This document shows, piece after piece, positions 35,973 to 49,000 of a stretch of 64,000 nt of DNA; the first letter of the stretch is position 1; each line of letters begins with the position of its first letter. Origin of the DNA: Floccularia luteovirens (Eukaryota; Basidiomycota; Agaricomycetes; Agaricales; Squamanitaceae); the NCBI GenBank assembly GCA_009739215.1, contig VSJF01000003.1:434001-498000 (forward strand), in the 5' to 3' direction. The notes beneath the pieces are model-generated. The model was given only the letters and a program-made list of their open reading frames with translations. It did not search any database and had not been told where the DNA came from. A program made the position numbers and the translations under genes.

Positions 35973-36362
35973 TCATTTCGTCCAACCAATCAACATATCA
36001 ACCCTATCTCGGAACCGTCGAGCTCTCAAATGAGACCATATGGCCGTGTGGATCGGGTGATGGTCTGCACGCGCTACAAGAAGTTGTTCTCGTCTCCAAA
36101 ACAACGGAGAGCGAAGAAATAAACACTTCAAGCGTGGTCCGATATCAATGGGTGCAGTTATCTCGGAAATGGCAACATCCGGGTGCAAAATGTCGACAAT
36201 ACCATCCAGATACAATGTTAAATCCCAATCAGACGTTAGTTTTTCCCCGGTAGACAGGAATGGAAGGGCTGCTAATAAATCTGGGGTGAGAGTATGGCAG
36301 GAATAGAAAGAACTGCCCAGTTCACACAAGACGTCACTTAAATTAGGGGTATTTATTCCCAT
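35973..36362 (-). CDS. Unrecognised 129-residue ORF overlapping the apyrase 3' end
   Basis: An ATG frame starting MGINTPNLSDVLCELGSSFY overlaps the last 20 bp of the apyrase gene in a different frame and ends GWTK. The composition is protein-like rather than low-complexity: it has SDWDLTLYLDGIVDILHPDV, then LKCLFLRSPLFWRREQLLVA and SHLRARRFRDRVDMLIGWTK, predicted helical and basic toward the end. There is no signal peptide or membrane helix. It fills the otherwise empty 600 bp between Mdm12 and the apyrase. I do not recognise a family. It may be a small real gene or a chance frame. Confidence 0.4.
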   Translation of the reverse strand: MGINTPNLSDVLCELGSSFYSCHTLTPDLLAALPFLSTGEKLTSDWDLTLYLDGIVDILHPDVAISEITAPIDIGPRLKCLFLRSPLFWRREQLLVARADHHPIHTAIWSHLRARRFRDRVDMLIGWTK

Positions 36363-38638
36363 TAATGTAGTACATGCTGTTGGCTCGTGATAAAGCGACT
36401 GGTCGAGCTGCCAGGGATGATAAATTGATCTGAGAGGAGTTGCGAGATCGTGAAGTCAAGGGGTTAAACCCATTCGTACTGTCATCTATAAATGCGGGTG
36501 AAGGAGAAGGAGCGCGTGACAGTGAGGCATGCATGTATTGACTGGTACTCGCAGAGGGGTTAGACATCGACATGGATCGTGACGGGGTCGAACGTATGGG
36601 TGGGGTCGTTAGTTTTGAGGAACTGAGACCCGACACAAACGTAGATAATTTGATTCCGTTGGGTAGCATTTGTTTCAATGATGGGAGCCATCGTTTATTG
36701 TATGGATTGGAGGGTGATGAGTGGGTTCCATTGGTGTGGCCGTTGGTACCAATATCTATTCCTTCCTCTAATAAACCATTATAATTATATGTATCACGTC
36801 TTGATGCCTTGCGTACGGAACGTAGACAGAACGTACGCAGATGTCTGCGTATAGGATAAGCCAGTAGACAAATAAAAAAGATCATGGCGAGTATGACTAG
36901 TAAAGGGGAAAACCCAAGTGATGGCCGGGTCAGGGAAGGCGGCAAATGTGGACTGATACTCTCCTCTAGGCCTTGTAAAGATAAAAATGGGGGACGTATC
37001 GGTTTAATTGGTGACTTTGAAAGATCTTCAACGTCGTCAATAGGGTCAACAATTGGGCGGGATGTCTTTTCCAGAGGTAGAACCTCTTTGCTAGCCTCTA
37101 TCACCATTTTACCGAGTGTCCAGCTGATAGCAATATCACCGACAGTGTCGACAGATTGGAAAGTTGGACCACCTAGACCCTTTTCTTCAGCCTTTTCCGC
37201 GACTTTGTCGCCTTCAGTAGTGTCATTGCCCCCAGGATCGACAAGTCTTGGCATCCCGATGCCTTCATGAAGTACATTCACTATCCATGCGGCTTTAAAG
37301 CACTGCATCTGTAGTCTAGGTATTTCGACTTTCGGGCCCCATACCCCAGTCTTCACCACCTGGCCATCTTTCACCACCTCACCATCCCCACCTAACCGTT
37401 GAGAAGCTCGGGACAGTTCATGTTGTTCTAGGATGTCTCTCCAATCACGTTGGCAAAACTTAGCTGCCGCACGTTCGTACTGGACATAGTTGTACGCGCC
37501 ACCAAGGTTAAACACGTGCTCCGAAGAAAACCAATACTCCGAAACACCAATGAAATGCGACACGGAAAAATCTATGGGTGGGACGTGCACACCATTCATC
37601 AAGCATGGCGTGTCCGGGCAGGGTGCAGATTTGTTGAGTAATGATGAAGCTTGTCGTACACACTGCTCAAACGAGCCAGTCCCAATAAGGTGATGGGGCG
37701 TACTTGCATGTGAGTTAGGCTGAGTTGAAGATGATGCTGGCGTTTCCGTTAACGTGAGGTCGTTTGGAAGACAAGGGTCTTTGACGGTATCCGATCCTTT
37801 GTGGTCGGAAATGAGCTTCCCCACATATCGTTCCCTAGCCTGGTTGGTCCCATATCCTAACCACGTCGTCACAAACACTTTGTGGCTGATCTCCTCGCCG
37901 TTTAATAAACGTAGTCGCACGTCCATAAGATTGGTTGAGTTGTTTTGATGCTCAATGCTAGGTTCGAAAGCAATTTGCGTTGAAGCACCGCCCATGTCCA
38001 AAAATCCATAAGTTGTCCGGTTGTGACTAGAGCTTTTAAAACCATCCATGAGGTAATTTACAGCAATCCACCCAAACAAGCCCTCTTCTTCTCCAGTAAT
38101 TATCCGAACGCTAGAACCACAAGGGCCCGCAGCGGTGGGGTCGTCAATTTTGAAATTAGAGTGTGTAACAAGAAACCGACACGTCTCTTGTAAAAGTCTT
38201 GCTTGTTTTTCAGGAGTGAGAAGGCGCATGCCAGCAGTTGCGAGTAAGAAGAGAGGTGTATCGTGCTGCCGTGATGGCGGGACATGTTCTCTAGCATGGT
38301 GGAGTAGAGGACGAAGATATGCACCGACAGACGTTGGATCATCTGCCAATGATGAAAGACCTACCCACCATTCCGTAAATGGGGGTTCGACTCCATGTCC
38401 TGAGCTATAATCATGGCAACGCACCTGGTTCAACTTTGCTATACCATAATTCATCATCCTGAGTACCTTTCTCAACCTTAGGTAGTGTATGTGCCAATGG
38501 ACTGTTCTTGTCAAGAGTGATGGTTCTGGGGTCTGTCCAGCTATAAATTTGTAGCCTCGAGCCAGACGAACCAGCGTCGATCACAATTCCAAAGTGACGA
38601 CCTGCTAGCCATGGGTCTACCACAGTAGGAGGTGGCAT
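36343..38638 (-). CDS. YND1: Golgi GDA1/CD39-family apyrase (Ynd1-like)
   Basis: This is a membrane-bound nucleoside di/triphosphatase of the Golgi lumen. It hydrolyses UDP and GDP left by glycosyltransferases, so that NMP can be exchanged for new nucleotide sugar. One intron (38424-38361, 64 bp) joins WYSKVEPG to LSSLADDPTSVGAYLRPLL; the total is 743 residues. The apyrase conserved regions are present: ACR1 GIVIDAGSSGSRLQIYSW, ACR2 FLLATAGMRLL, ACR3 GEEEGLFGWIAVNYL, ACR4 FLDMGGASTQIAF, and a C-terminal YNYVQYERAAAKFCQRDW region. A transmembrane helix (SPLLVILAMIFFICLLAYPI) lies late in the protein, followed by a Ser-rich cytosolic tail, which is the Ynd1 topology rather than the single N-terminal anchor of Gda1. 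The nearby sugar transporter at 26-28 kb works in the same process. Confidence 0.92.
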
Positions 38639-38778
38639 AGCTCACGGTTGTGAAATTCGGAATTAGCGAAAAGGTCCAACGAAATAGTGCAAACGTTTCA
38701 TTTACAATATCTCTACAACAAAGCCACGTGGCAGATGTCCTCCCTACGCTATATTTCATAGAAAAACATAAATTGCTA

Positions 38779-41255
38779 TCATTCCTGATAATTAAGTACA
38801 CCGATACTCCTTCTTGGCCTTGAGCTCGAGTTTGGAGATCTCGACACAACATCAGGTCGACTCTCGTTCTTTTTCGTACGTCTCTCCATCTGCCTCAATT
38901 TCGAATTTCTCAACCGCAGAACATCGAAAACAAAATCCGTTTCTCTAATTAGCACCTCTCCTCTGTCATGTAGTGCCTGTTCCTCTTCCTGCGAAAGGAG
39001 TTCAACAGAGGTGCGTTCACCTGCGCGCCAAAGTAGGATTTGCAGAATAGCTTCCGGTAACAATACGTTAAGGCAATACTATATCTTTCTGTTGATTTTT
39101 AAAAATTCCAGATATAAAGATTGAACGTACGTCAACTTTCTCTACGCCTGCTAAAGCTTCGTACGCTGCACAGCGGTCCTGGTAGGGAGATGTTATATGT
39201 CCACGGCAATGAAGTTTCTCATCATTATCTCCCATAGATTGAACCTTAAAGATTGGATTGTCAAAATGACGTCCATAATAGATAAAACCTAGAATACACA
39301 CCTCAGAAGTATTTGGAGATCTGGTGGTGTCCGACGGAAGACCTTGAGAGGAGGGTGAAAATGTGTCCATATTGGTAACAACTGATGATCGTTCTACAAG
39401 AGTATCATCGACATCATGGAGAGCTGTGCCACATTCTGGAAGCACATTGCGCGCTTTGATAGGTTTGACTGCTCCATCCTCTCCATCTTCTACAATTTCA
39501 ACATCTGGGTACTCCCTAAGTCCATCTCGCAGGCACCAATGGCTTAGGTAATTTTGCAGATCTGCCACCGAACGCGGGTCCATTGTACCCCTTAAACCAG
39601 CTGCATCAACGACAGCTTTGCGTCCTTGGCCACCTTTAATGAACATATCGTGTTTTAGTCGCGCTGGATGGTATTTCTCGTTCAAAATGGCATTCAAGAC
39701 AGGTTTTGTATAAGAAAATTGAGTCCGTATATCAAGATCAGCAAAATCTTCCGGTGAAGGTGGTGGCTTTTCAGGTACTGGACTTGGAGATCGAATGCAT
39801 TCTGATCCCTCTGGTACTTCTTCATCATCGTCATTTAAAACATCTGCATGCGAGCTTTCGAACACTCCCAGCTGTATCTCATGAGAAAATGTATGCCGAA
39901 AGAAAACACTTCCTTACTTTACAGGTAGCGAACTCATCTTGGTCGCTAGTATAGAACCAGCTTCTGGGAATATCTTTTTCTGTTTTGTCAAGATATAAAA
40001 CATGATATTTCCCTTTCTGCTTCCTGTTTTTTGGGGTTATGTATGCCATGATCTTTGCTGGCCAATAATGCAATGAATTTGGTCCGTCGCGTGCTAAAAT
40101 AGGCTCTCCAGGTATCTGGAGATCATAATCGGCAGGTGGGGGGCTCCAATAACCATCTTCTGAATCTGAAACATATTTCCGTTTTCCTTTTCGTTTTCCT
40201 TCATTTGGTAGTATAGGTTCGCTTTCACGGGGAGCTGGAATTGCTGCAGGAGCAGATGAAGAGGGGAACAGATTAACAAAATCAAAGGCTTCTCCAATGT
40301 CAGGCATGTCGTCACTATTGGCATCTTCGGCCTCGTTGTCCAACATCTCCTTCACCGCATCTTGCCATTGTTGCTCAATGTTATACTTCCTCTTCTTCTT
40401 GGGAGATGGTTCCAGAGTCTCTATTGGAGGGAAGAATGTAGGACAATGATATCGTGTGCGACCAAGTGCATCGAGTTTGGAGAGTACATTATGTTCAGAC
40501 GGTTTATGTATCGCTATAGAGTTGTCAAAGCAGAATAACTTGACATTTAGAGGGATATCAGTTAGTCTTGGGCTAGTAATCTGTTGGAGTATGCACGGAT
40601 TAACCGGTGAGCCCATTTCAGAACCACACTACATATAAGTAAATCATACCCTTCCCGGCCACCAAATACCGCGACCATTCAAGTTTGCACCATCTTCTAG
40701 GTTAAATGCATGTGCCCCCTTCTCTTCGATTAGTACCCAGACGAAAGTTCCTAAGTCCGACACATCCCATGGGGTAGTGATATTGTGTGATTTGGAAGCT
40801 GAATGTGGGCTGAGATGCCACAACTCAGGCCGTGGTGGCTTCGGAGTAGTAGGGAATTCCGGCCATTCTACAGCGCAACCTGGCTGAGTCCGCTCTTTCA
40901 GCAACACGAACGGTGAAGTGGTTGGAGCATCGCCAAGACGCGTTGTAGTGCTGTGTGGCGCAGAGACGCGTGACCTTTGAGAGAGGGAGCGCGGGCGGGC
41001 AAGTGTGGATTGTGGTGTAGGGTGGATAGCCTCTTGGTTCAGCGACTTCGATGGAGTTTCAGGATGAATCTTCGCGCCTAGAATTTGCTTGCTCTTTTTC
41101 ACGCTGTTCTTACCATACTTCCTAGACTTCCCTTTGTTAGACCTCTCAGAATCAGAATCGCTCGATGAGCCTAATTGCTCTGTAAAGCTAGCGGCGGCTT
41201 TTGTTGCAGCTTTACGCCGCGAGATGAGCCGATCAGAGAGTGAAGATTCACTCAT
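38779..41255 (-). CDS. PWWP/tudor-like chromatin protein
   Basis: Spliced from four blocks; the ATG at 41255 gives MSESSLSDRLISRRKAATKA. After a basic, Ser-rich N-terminus comes GTFVWVLIEEKGAHAFNLED followed by NGRGIWWPGRITSPRLTDIP, where an intron splits R and I; VWV...WWPG is PWWP-like. A disordered segment with KKKRK and KRKGKRK clusters (likely nuclear signals) precedes a second such module: PILARDGPNSLHYWPAKIMA, then KYHVLYLDKTEKDIPRSWFY. The following region has SYTKPVLNAILNEKYHPARL and YPDVEIVEDGEDGAV, and the C-terminus is helical and charged (LLSQEEEQALHDRGEVLI). Reading of histone or DNA marks is inferred from the fold signature; I do not recognise a named orthologue. The 3' end lies 140 bp from the apyrase start. 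Confidence 0.65.
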
Positions 41256-41823
41256 GATTTCCAGTTGTTGAAGACTCAAAGGGGTGACATCTACCTGGAA
41301 GACGATGTGAATATGTTCGCATCAACAGGTGCCGCGAGCAGAAGAATTGCCAGCAATCACAAAGTTTACACGTCTCATAAACAGGTGTCACGCGCGGCCC
41401 GGCTATGCGACCCATTCAAACGAAAGCTGGCATCTTCTAACGAATACGTTACTCCAATTCATGGTCTCTTATTAATGGTAGGGAAATGTCCATTGGAATA
41501 TCGGATCCGATGACCGTCGACACAAATACAATCCTTGAGAAAATCTTATAGATCATAGGGCCTGGATATGAAATCAATAATATCTCAAGAATATAAAGCG
41601 GTATCCATAAAAGTACATCTTTGGTTAAGAGTTGTGATAGAAGGCTGCATAAGTTAGATGTGTATGATAGAACACCCGAACTCGTTAAATCGATGGTATC
41701 GATTGAGCAGGGCAGATAAATGAATCAGGGTTAATTCTATGTTCCAAGAAACATAAGTAGCTGCCAGCTTCATTGATCCTTTCTACTCGCTGCATGAATT
41801 TTTTTTTGTCCCCATCCGCAGGT
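41256..41823. other. Intergenic region, no gene seen
   Basis: Upstream of the PWWP-like gene and downstream of the next minus-strand gene; only chance frames were found. Confidence 0.35.
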
Positions 41824-43181
41824 CTACGAGCCCTGTTCAACTACCCTGGGTCGAGCTGAAGCTCCTGTCGAATGGCGCCTTTGCAACTTACGCCCGCCCG
41901 CCACTGATCCTTTGGTAGAACCTGGAGATGAAAATTTCCCTGCAAAGCCGAAGAGGCGCTGGAAGAACGGTTTCTTCGGACCTCGAGGTGATGTAGGCGA
42001 TTTTGTGGTCGATGTCGCTGTCATAATTGATTGTTCGGGGCTTGGTGCCTACAGGAGTTCATTATAAGGGTCGATCACAAAGAAAATCAGACATCGGGAC
42101 GTACAATTATGTGGACTTTTTGTCCGGCAGAGGGAAGTACGTAATACGTGCTGCCAGTATTATCGCTTCCCAGCGACGATGAGGACGAGGAACGACGTAG
42201 TCCTGATGCCCCAGGTCTACTCATAGATAATGATCTGAATCGATCGCGCCCTCTTGGATTCCTGTCATAACCTGTGGAATGACTTTGAGGTATTCCTGAA
42301 GAGTACTGTGTAGCGCTAGTAGGAGCATATTGCATAGGACGAATAGGGGCTGAGTGACTGTATACCACCCCATTGGGCCCCGTTTGGGGAGGGTGATGCA
42401 AGATAGCCGGAGGCGTGTATTGCGTCCTGGAATGATGAGAAGGAGCGTAAATTATTGAGGGTGGATAATGCTTCGGATTAACGGGACGGTCGGCATGTGG
42501 GTGCCACGTGGGATGGTGAGGAGGGGCGAAAGTAACCTGTTGGCCTAGCGTTGGCACATGTGAGCCATTTCTAGTCCGGTTCGGATGCTGTGGCGTAGGT
42601 AAAGGCGGAGGGAAGGGTACTACCTCAGACTCGTCGACGGCTTGCAATTCCGACATCATCCTTGGTAAGGATTTAGATCGGGGTTGATGACTAGAGGCTG
42701 TTGTATGAACATCTCCGTGGGATGGCAAGACTCGAATCTCCTCAGGAGCACGCAGCGGAGATTGTTCTCTGCGAGAATCTTGCCGACGGGAATAAGAACG
42801 TGAAAGTGGCGAGCTGCCATGAGATCCAGTTCTTGCACGTTGATTAGCATTATATGAAAGGGTTTGTGATCGAGGGGGGTTATCACTGTGGTGTCCCCTG
42901 GATCCAGCGTGCGTCATTCTACGTATTGGAGTTGAATGTGGAATTGGAATGTCAGGCCTCCCATCACTGTAGCGCAAGACCATTTTAGGGGGAAGAGAAT
43001 GTGAACTTTCTGCATCAGATTGCGGTGACGGCGGCACGTAACCACCCAGAACAGAAGGAGGGACAGACGGAGAGTAAAACTCATTTTCGTTAGGCGAATG
43101 ATGCTGAACCCAATAAGCAGTCCTTTCACGGGCAGTCATGTATTCGCGAATGGCCTGCGACGAAGTAGTGTACTCAATCAT
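41824..43181 (-). CDS. Proline/serine/histidine-rich unknown protein conserved in mushrooms
   Basis: The first exon starts MIEYTTSSQAIREYMTARER and continues TAYWVQHHSPNENEFYSPSV. An intron near 42,050-42,107 (GTACGT to CTGTAG) joins GQKVHII to APSPEQSIMTATSTTKSP. The protein, about 435 residues, is mostly disordered, rich in Pro, Ser, His and Tyr, with RS-like stretches (SRSYSRRQDSRRE). Two ends look constrained: the N-terminal helix above, and the C-terminal KKPFFQRLFGFAGKF. I recognise this combination only as an uncharacterised agaricomycete family. There are no membrane helices. The ATG at 43181 sits in a GTATGA context, so an upstream exon with an intron starting there is possible. Confidence 0.65.
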
Positions 43182-44949
43182 ACCTTGCTTGCAACTCTGA
43201 TGATCCCAGTCAATGCCAGTGTCGGGAGAATGAATGGACGACGTGTGGAGAAGAAGGAACCCAGGGCAGGGCGCACTACGGTCTTATAGTCTTGGGAAGA
43301 ACGAAGCGATGCCAAGTTACGAAACGGAGCACTTTGCGGGGTTTTTCATCCATCTCTTGGGGTACAAAGCAACAAGAATAGCTTGTTGAGGATTTGGTCC
43401 AGGGCTTACACAGATTATCAAAAGTTTGTCTGGATAAGATCGGAACGTGGGCACCTCGAGGTCAATTTGGCAGGGCTCTGCACCTGTTTCAGTGAGGGAC
43501 GGTCCGGATTCTTCCTCCCTACGGCATTAAAAGGACTGAGAAACTTGTGGTTTCGTCTAGATGTATGATTGCCGTTGCTTAAAGCTTGTTTTATTGAACA
43601 CCTTGAACAGACAAACCTGCACAAGAGTACTTGTTATTTGTTTGAAATGAACCTCTGGAAAAAAAATTTGTTGAATGTGTCCAAGATGATTAATTACGTT
43701 TCCACGGTCTCATCCGCAATTGTTATCGCGCCTTTGGCATCAACGCATGATCATAGGATGAGATAAATCCCACCCATGGACTTAAATTGTACAGGATATA
43801 GAAGATGATGTATGAATTCATATCACATCACCGGCCCTACAAACTTCCTAAATCAGTACTGTGGCCACCTGTCTTCGCCAAAGGCATAATTTGAAATAAT
43901 CACTTACTGTTAGACTGAAAAAGGTCTTTCTAACACACTCACAAACTACTACATGCGCGGTTACATTGTCATTGCGCAAAAAACAGAATAAGCATAAATC
44001 GTCGTACTTACTGATGAAACACTTTCTTAAAGGAAATATTACACAGATCAGTTTTTAATCTTAAAATTTTTAATGAAATGTCACTCAGCTACTCGCGGAT
44101 TAAACAAGATTGATCATATTCATACAGGCCATAGCATATGACAAGAGCTTCTTTTGACTTCATGTGAAGATATCCATGACGAACATTTTGCCGTGATGGA
44201 TACGTGAAATAATCTCAACGCTTCGTAATTTTACGATTATTTTGGCTTCTGTGAGATTTCGACACAATTATCAGGGTAGTTCCTCGAGTTCCGCGGCAGA
44301 CAACCAAAGCATAGTGTCAGGGTTACTCCTACCACGTACTTGAATTAATGTAAGAGGCAGAACTCTGGGTACTTATACCGATTACTGGAGAGTAAGACAG
44401 CACACCGACAATATTTTTAATAAAGCTAATCTGCCATACACACCGCAAAGCAATCAGCGCAGCAAGCAATCAGTCATTATCCAATGCAACGAACCACCCT
44501 TAGCCCTCAACAAAATTGAATGCGTCGTATCGGGAAAGGCACACCTGCACCATAATTAGTCCAGTGGTTCCACCATACAGGATGTGAGTCAAGGGATAAT
44601 GCGCCTTTACTATTCTCTGGTTAGTTAGTCAAATGAGCCCTTGTCGACATTAATAAGCAGAGTTGTTTGCGGGGTTCAAAACTCAAAACACCTGCACAAG
44701 AATCTGGAAGTGATCCAGGAATATCCGCACCATGCGCCTCAGATATCTTGAAAAGATTTTTGACTATCCCTTGTGACAAAGAGGTCCTGTGGTATGCATT
44801 TCTGTTTAAGCATTTGACTCCAGTTCGACCATGCTGTTCGTCTATCCTTCTTGATTGATCAATACATGTGGTTCTGGAGAAGGTGCCTAAACAATACAAG
44901 CATAGAAAAGGTCCAAGGAACTAACCGTACACATTTGGTTCCGCTTCAC
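43182..44949. other. Intergenic region, no gene seen
   Basis: About 1.8 kb, AT-rich. Short frames at 43383-43766 and 44621-44899 show no domain, no paired splice structure and no family text. Confidence 0.35.
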
Positions 44950-45765
44950 TTAAATCATAACTATTTGTAAAAGTGATGACATGATGATTATTGACCAGAT
45001 CACTCGTGCGTCTGAAAACGCATTCCTTCTTGTTTGCACTGACGAATTTGATGTTGGAACTGCCTGTTGACTGGTTCCATCTGATCGAGTCTGGGTTGGT
45101 GTAGGATAAAGTGGCGAAGAATTTTGCGACATGGTGGAGCCCAACGATGCGGTTGATCTCAAAATGGAGGTAATAGTCGTGAATTGGCCGGCCTTCGTGG
45201 AGAATTCAGAAGTGGATGTTGTCACAGTTGCACTGCCTTGGATAATGATGGATGTTACGAAGTCTGTCTGAACGGCAGTGCTTCCGCCACCAACTATTGT
45301 ACATATGGCAAACTCATGTGAGAGCGAGCAGTCATAACCAATCGTAAAGCGGGCGATAGAGTTGGCATATGTCAATGAGGCGTCATGAGGCCCTTCCACT
45401 AGAGTAGCTAACAAGATATGAATCTCCGAGCCACACAACACAATGCATGGGTGTGTAATATATGGCTGAACTCACCGGTTCCTATGAAGTCTGGGCCGCT
45501 CGCCGTATCATCGCTAGCTTTTTTTCCTTCGTGCAAAGCCCAAGTTGTCCTTCCACCAGGTCCCACGCCGATAATATCAGCACTCACAGGCTGAGGATCG
45601 AAGCCCGGTATGTATAGCGAAGTCTGAGCTTCGACATATACAGAAGACAGTGTTAACTATGTAGAATGAATTAAGCGAAAAGCAAGAAGACGTTAACCCG
45701 ACAAATACCAATATAATTATTTGACCTGACAGACACCCCAGAAATATATGCCTAAAGAATCTCAT
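44950..45765 (-). CDS. Small secreted, probably GPI-anchored protein
   Basis: A start at 45765 gives a signal-peptide-like MRFFRHIFLGCLSGQIIIL, then an intron (GTATTT to GCTCAG) and TSLYIPGFDPQPVSADIIGV followed by GPGGRTTWALHEG. A second intron joins DFIGT to ATLVEGPHDASLTYANS. The middle contains YDCSLSHEFAICTIVGGG. The C-terminal third is Ser/Thr-rich (SATVTTSTSEFSTKAGQFTT) and the protein ends in a hydrophobic stretch (VIWSIIIMSSLLQIVMI), as in GPI-anchored cell-surface proteins. The FDPQP...TTW...ATLVEGP pattern is one I associate with an agaricomycete family of unknown function. An alternative first exon begins at the ATG at 45885 (MAALW). Confidence 0.65.
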
Positions 45766-46073
45766 CTAATATTAGCAGTATTTGGACCACTGTCGTCGCG
45801 CCTAATAGCAAGTGTTTACAATTTATATGAGCTTGTCGAACTTTGTAAAACTAAATTTGAGACACTTACACCACAAGGCAGCCATGCTAATGGTGACTAA
45901 GCTGATTATATTTTGACACATTCATTTGGGAACTCTAGAGGGTCATCTGTATACCACCAACCCTCAATGAAATTATTCGTTGATATTCGTAAGGCATAAA
46001 GACATACAAAAAGGAACAAAAAAGAAGACAGCTCGCAGGGTACAAATACACATAATAAATTTTAACTTCCATT

Positions 46074-49000
46074 CTAGTTATCAAGTTTGATTCCGTCTGT
46101 TAGTTGGTTATCAAATGCAGCATTGATGCTTGTTTGTGTGATAGCATTTTGTAAGCCGCCGGTGCTTCGAGAAGGAGTATTGACGCCGGATTGCAACGGC
46201 GAAATCCCGAAATGTGGTGTGATCAATCCACTGCCTCCAGCTCCGAAAACGAAGCCACCGCTAAGGCCTTCCATGCTGTTATAACCTAAAAAAGCAAAAT
46301 TAATACTAGGAATATACAAATCTCGTAAAAGGAACTAACCTGGAACGAGCATACTATCCCAAAAACCACTACTTAAGATATTCTCCATTGTCATGCCACC
46401 TAGATTATCCTCAGAAGGAGCTGGAGCCATGGTTGGAGGGAAAGTAGAGATGTCTGCCACAGGGCCCATCTCGCCATCGAACTGGAACTCGTTGTTAAGC
46501 GTTGAAGTATCGGTCCCATAGCTGGGCGAGTGTTGCCCATAACCAGGATATGGTCGCAAATCACTGTTGAGGTTGTTCTGTTGTTCAACTTCATTTTGTA
46601 TCGAAGGCTTTGTATCTCCATTGGTAGTTGCATTTGAATTTACAGACTCTAACTTTGCTGAGATCAGTGCCTTTAAAAAGACACTGTAAAGCGCTGGCGT
46701 ATGGGAAGGGTTGGCAGCAATATTTTCCAGGACGTCAGCTACGTCCTTCACCAATGACAATGTGTGTTGCTCATTTTCCAGAAACGCTTGGAACTCAGGA
46801 CGAACCAACTATTAAAATTTATTAGTAATGGTCTCCGCATTAGACATGTTACGCTGACCTTGAGCAAGCTCAAAACAGCATAGGATGTTTGTACAAAGTT
46901 GGAATCCGGTGCGTATTTCATGGAACCACCAGGTCCCATTTCGTCCCGAACAAGGGTGGCACAAGCAATGGCCGAAGAATGACACCTAGCAAAAAAGTGA
47001 CCAATGTCCATAGGAGCGCGTTCCAATGCATTTTGAAGACCGAAGGAATTCAAAACAAGCATGGCATAATTGAAATAGAAGTCCGAAATAAGGGGCTTGT
47101 ATTTGCAAGCTTCTGGGTTATCGACTGTATATGCGGTGTGAGGAAATGAGCATGACAAAATGTTTTCATACTCACGATTCCAATAACGCGGATGAACCCA
47201 TTCTTCTCTCCATGACAATATCTGGGCTTCAAAAGTTTTGATAATCAATAAATAGTCGCAATGGACCATTAATCCGGAGGGCGAATCCGTTCCGGAATAC
47301 AAAAATTCCAAGCTTCTTGAGAGAATCCTTTGCAACTCCTAGAATATATATATATATAAATAAACTGGCGAATCCTAATAGGATTCCAATTTACATACCA
47401 CGTATGCAGCAACGGAAGAATCCGATGGAATGGCGACAGGAGAATGTAGCCATTGATTGGTGTGGCGAATAATGTGGCTGGAAGTTTATCAATTCATTAC
47501 CATTGGTGATTTGTGACGTATGCTTACTCTTCCTTAATCGAGTGAGGCTTTCCCATCTGGGCGCTAAAGCTCCTGTCCAGACAAAAACACAACATCCAAG
47601 TTCGTTCCCGGTTGTGCACTTCAATGTCACGCGTTTTTCCTTCCTGAGTATCCTGGCTTATTACGGCAGTTTTGCGATGTAAGTTTAAATCAGTTGCCAT
47701 CCTAGTTGATACATAATTAGACGTTGTTCAACAAAGAATAACAAGGTGCTCACCTGATCGCCATTCCTAATAGAAGCCAAGTTTTATCTTGTTCATATCG
47801 CTCAACAACCCCACAACCCCATAAGGCGAGAAGAAGGTACGCTTGCACTATCTCCACTGATTTGTAACCTTGAGCAGGCACGCTGAATGCCAGCTTCTTT
47901 GCTAGTTCTGTCAACCGAGGGTGCAGGTCTGGCTTAGCAGTATAAAATTTGCTTGCGATTGAACATACTAAGAAGAGTTAGAATGTATATCGAAGTAGAT
48001 AATGGTATGACTTACTTGTTGTCAATAGGAATGGTGATCGGGAGCAGACAAGAGATGGTGTATGAAATTTTCGATCCAACAAGTTACAGTGCATCTGTTG
48101 GAGTGCTATGAGATTGTGCATACAACTTTGACTCAACTCGACTAACACTTATATGATCAAAATAACTGTTATGCATGATAAGTAGATGCCAAAAAAAGAG
48201 CGATAAAATACTCACATATTGAATAATGCTACAACGTCTTCAGTTCCAACAAAACTTAACATTTCTGGTTGAACTTGTCGTTCAATGTATAGTCTTCGGA
48301 GGGGCAGAATCGTCATGGGTCCTTGATTTTTATGAGTAAAGAGAGGTGGATCTCGGAACTGTAGTCAAGCTTACCTGGTTTGAAATAGTTGTCACTCGCA
48401 ACACCTAACGGTTTTTCTGTAGATCTTGCACTCATGGAGTTTGGATGCGTTGATTGGGCTCTTCGATTTGCCAAACTAGCCTCAGCAAGTAAGCCAAGAG
48501 GGTTTAAGGAATTATCAGGAAGTGAGTGTAGCTTTGGTGATCCTGGTAGCTGGGAGTGCTGATGATATGAGGAAGACGGAGGGGGTGACGGCGAGGCAGC
48601 GATGAGTGCCTGGGTAGTGGCCGCTTGCGCTGAAGGAGAAGGAGAGCGCGACACCATACCAGAGGTGATTCCAGGATTGCCGATGGATCGTAAGACAGTA
48701 TCAAGGGTGCGTTCCATCTTTCTCAAAGAACGAGTGAGTAGTTCATGTTTCCTAAATAATGACGAAATTGAGATACAAAATTGTGAACGACGAGGTTGTA
48801 ACCTACTTTGAGGAACGTTTTCCACGATTTGATTCTTCGAATATACATTCGTGGTTACCAGTTGAGCAACGTTTACATGGGGGGCCATGTTCTGCTCCAA
48901 CGCACTTCATCTTCAGTCGTCGACAGACTGTGCAAGCTCTGAAGAGGATATTAGATTCTAGCTCTATAGACAAGTAGATGACAACGAACCTAGAACCTCT

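Noticed and set aside
44650..44720. A GGTTCAAAACTC-like string resembling a tRNA B box
   Set aside because: No matching A box or cloverleaf pairing could be found around it.
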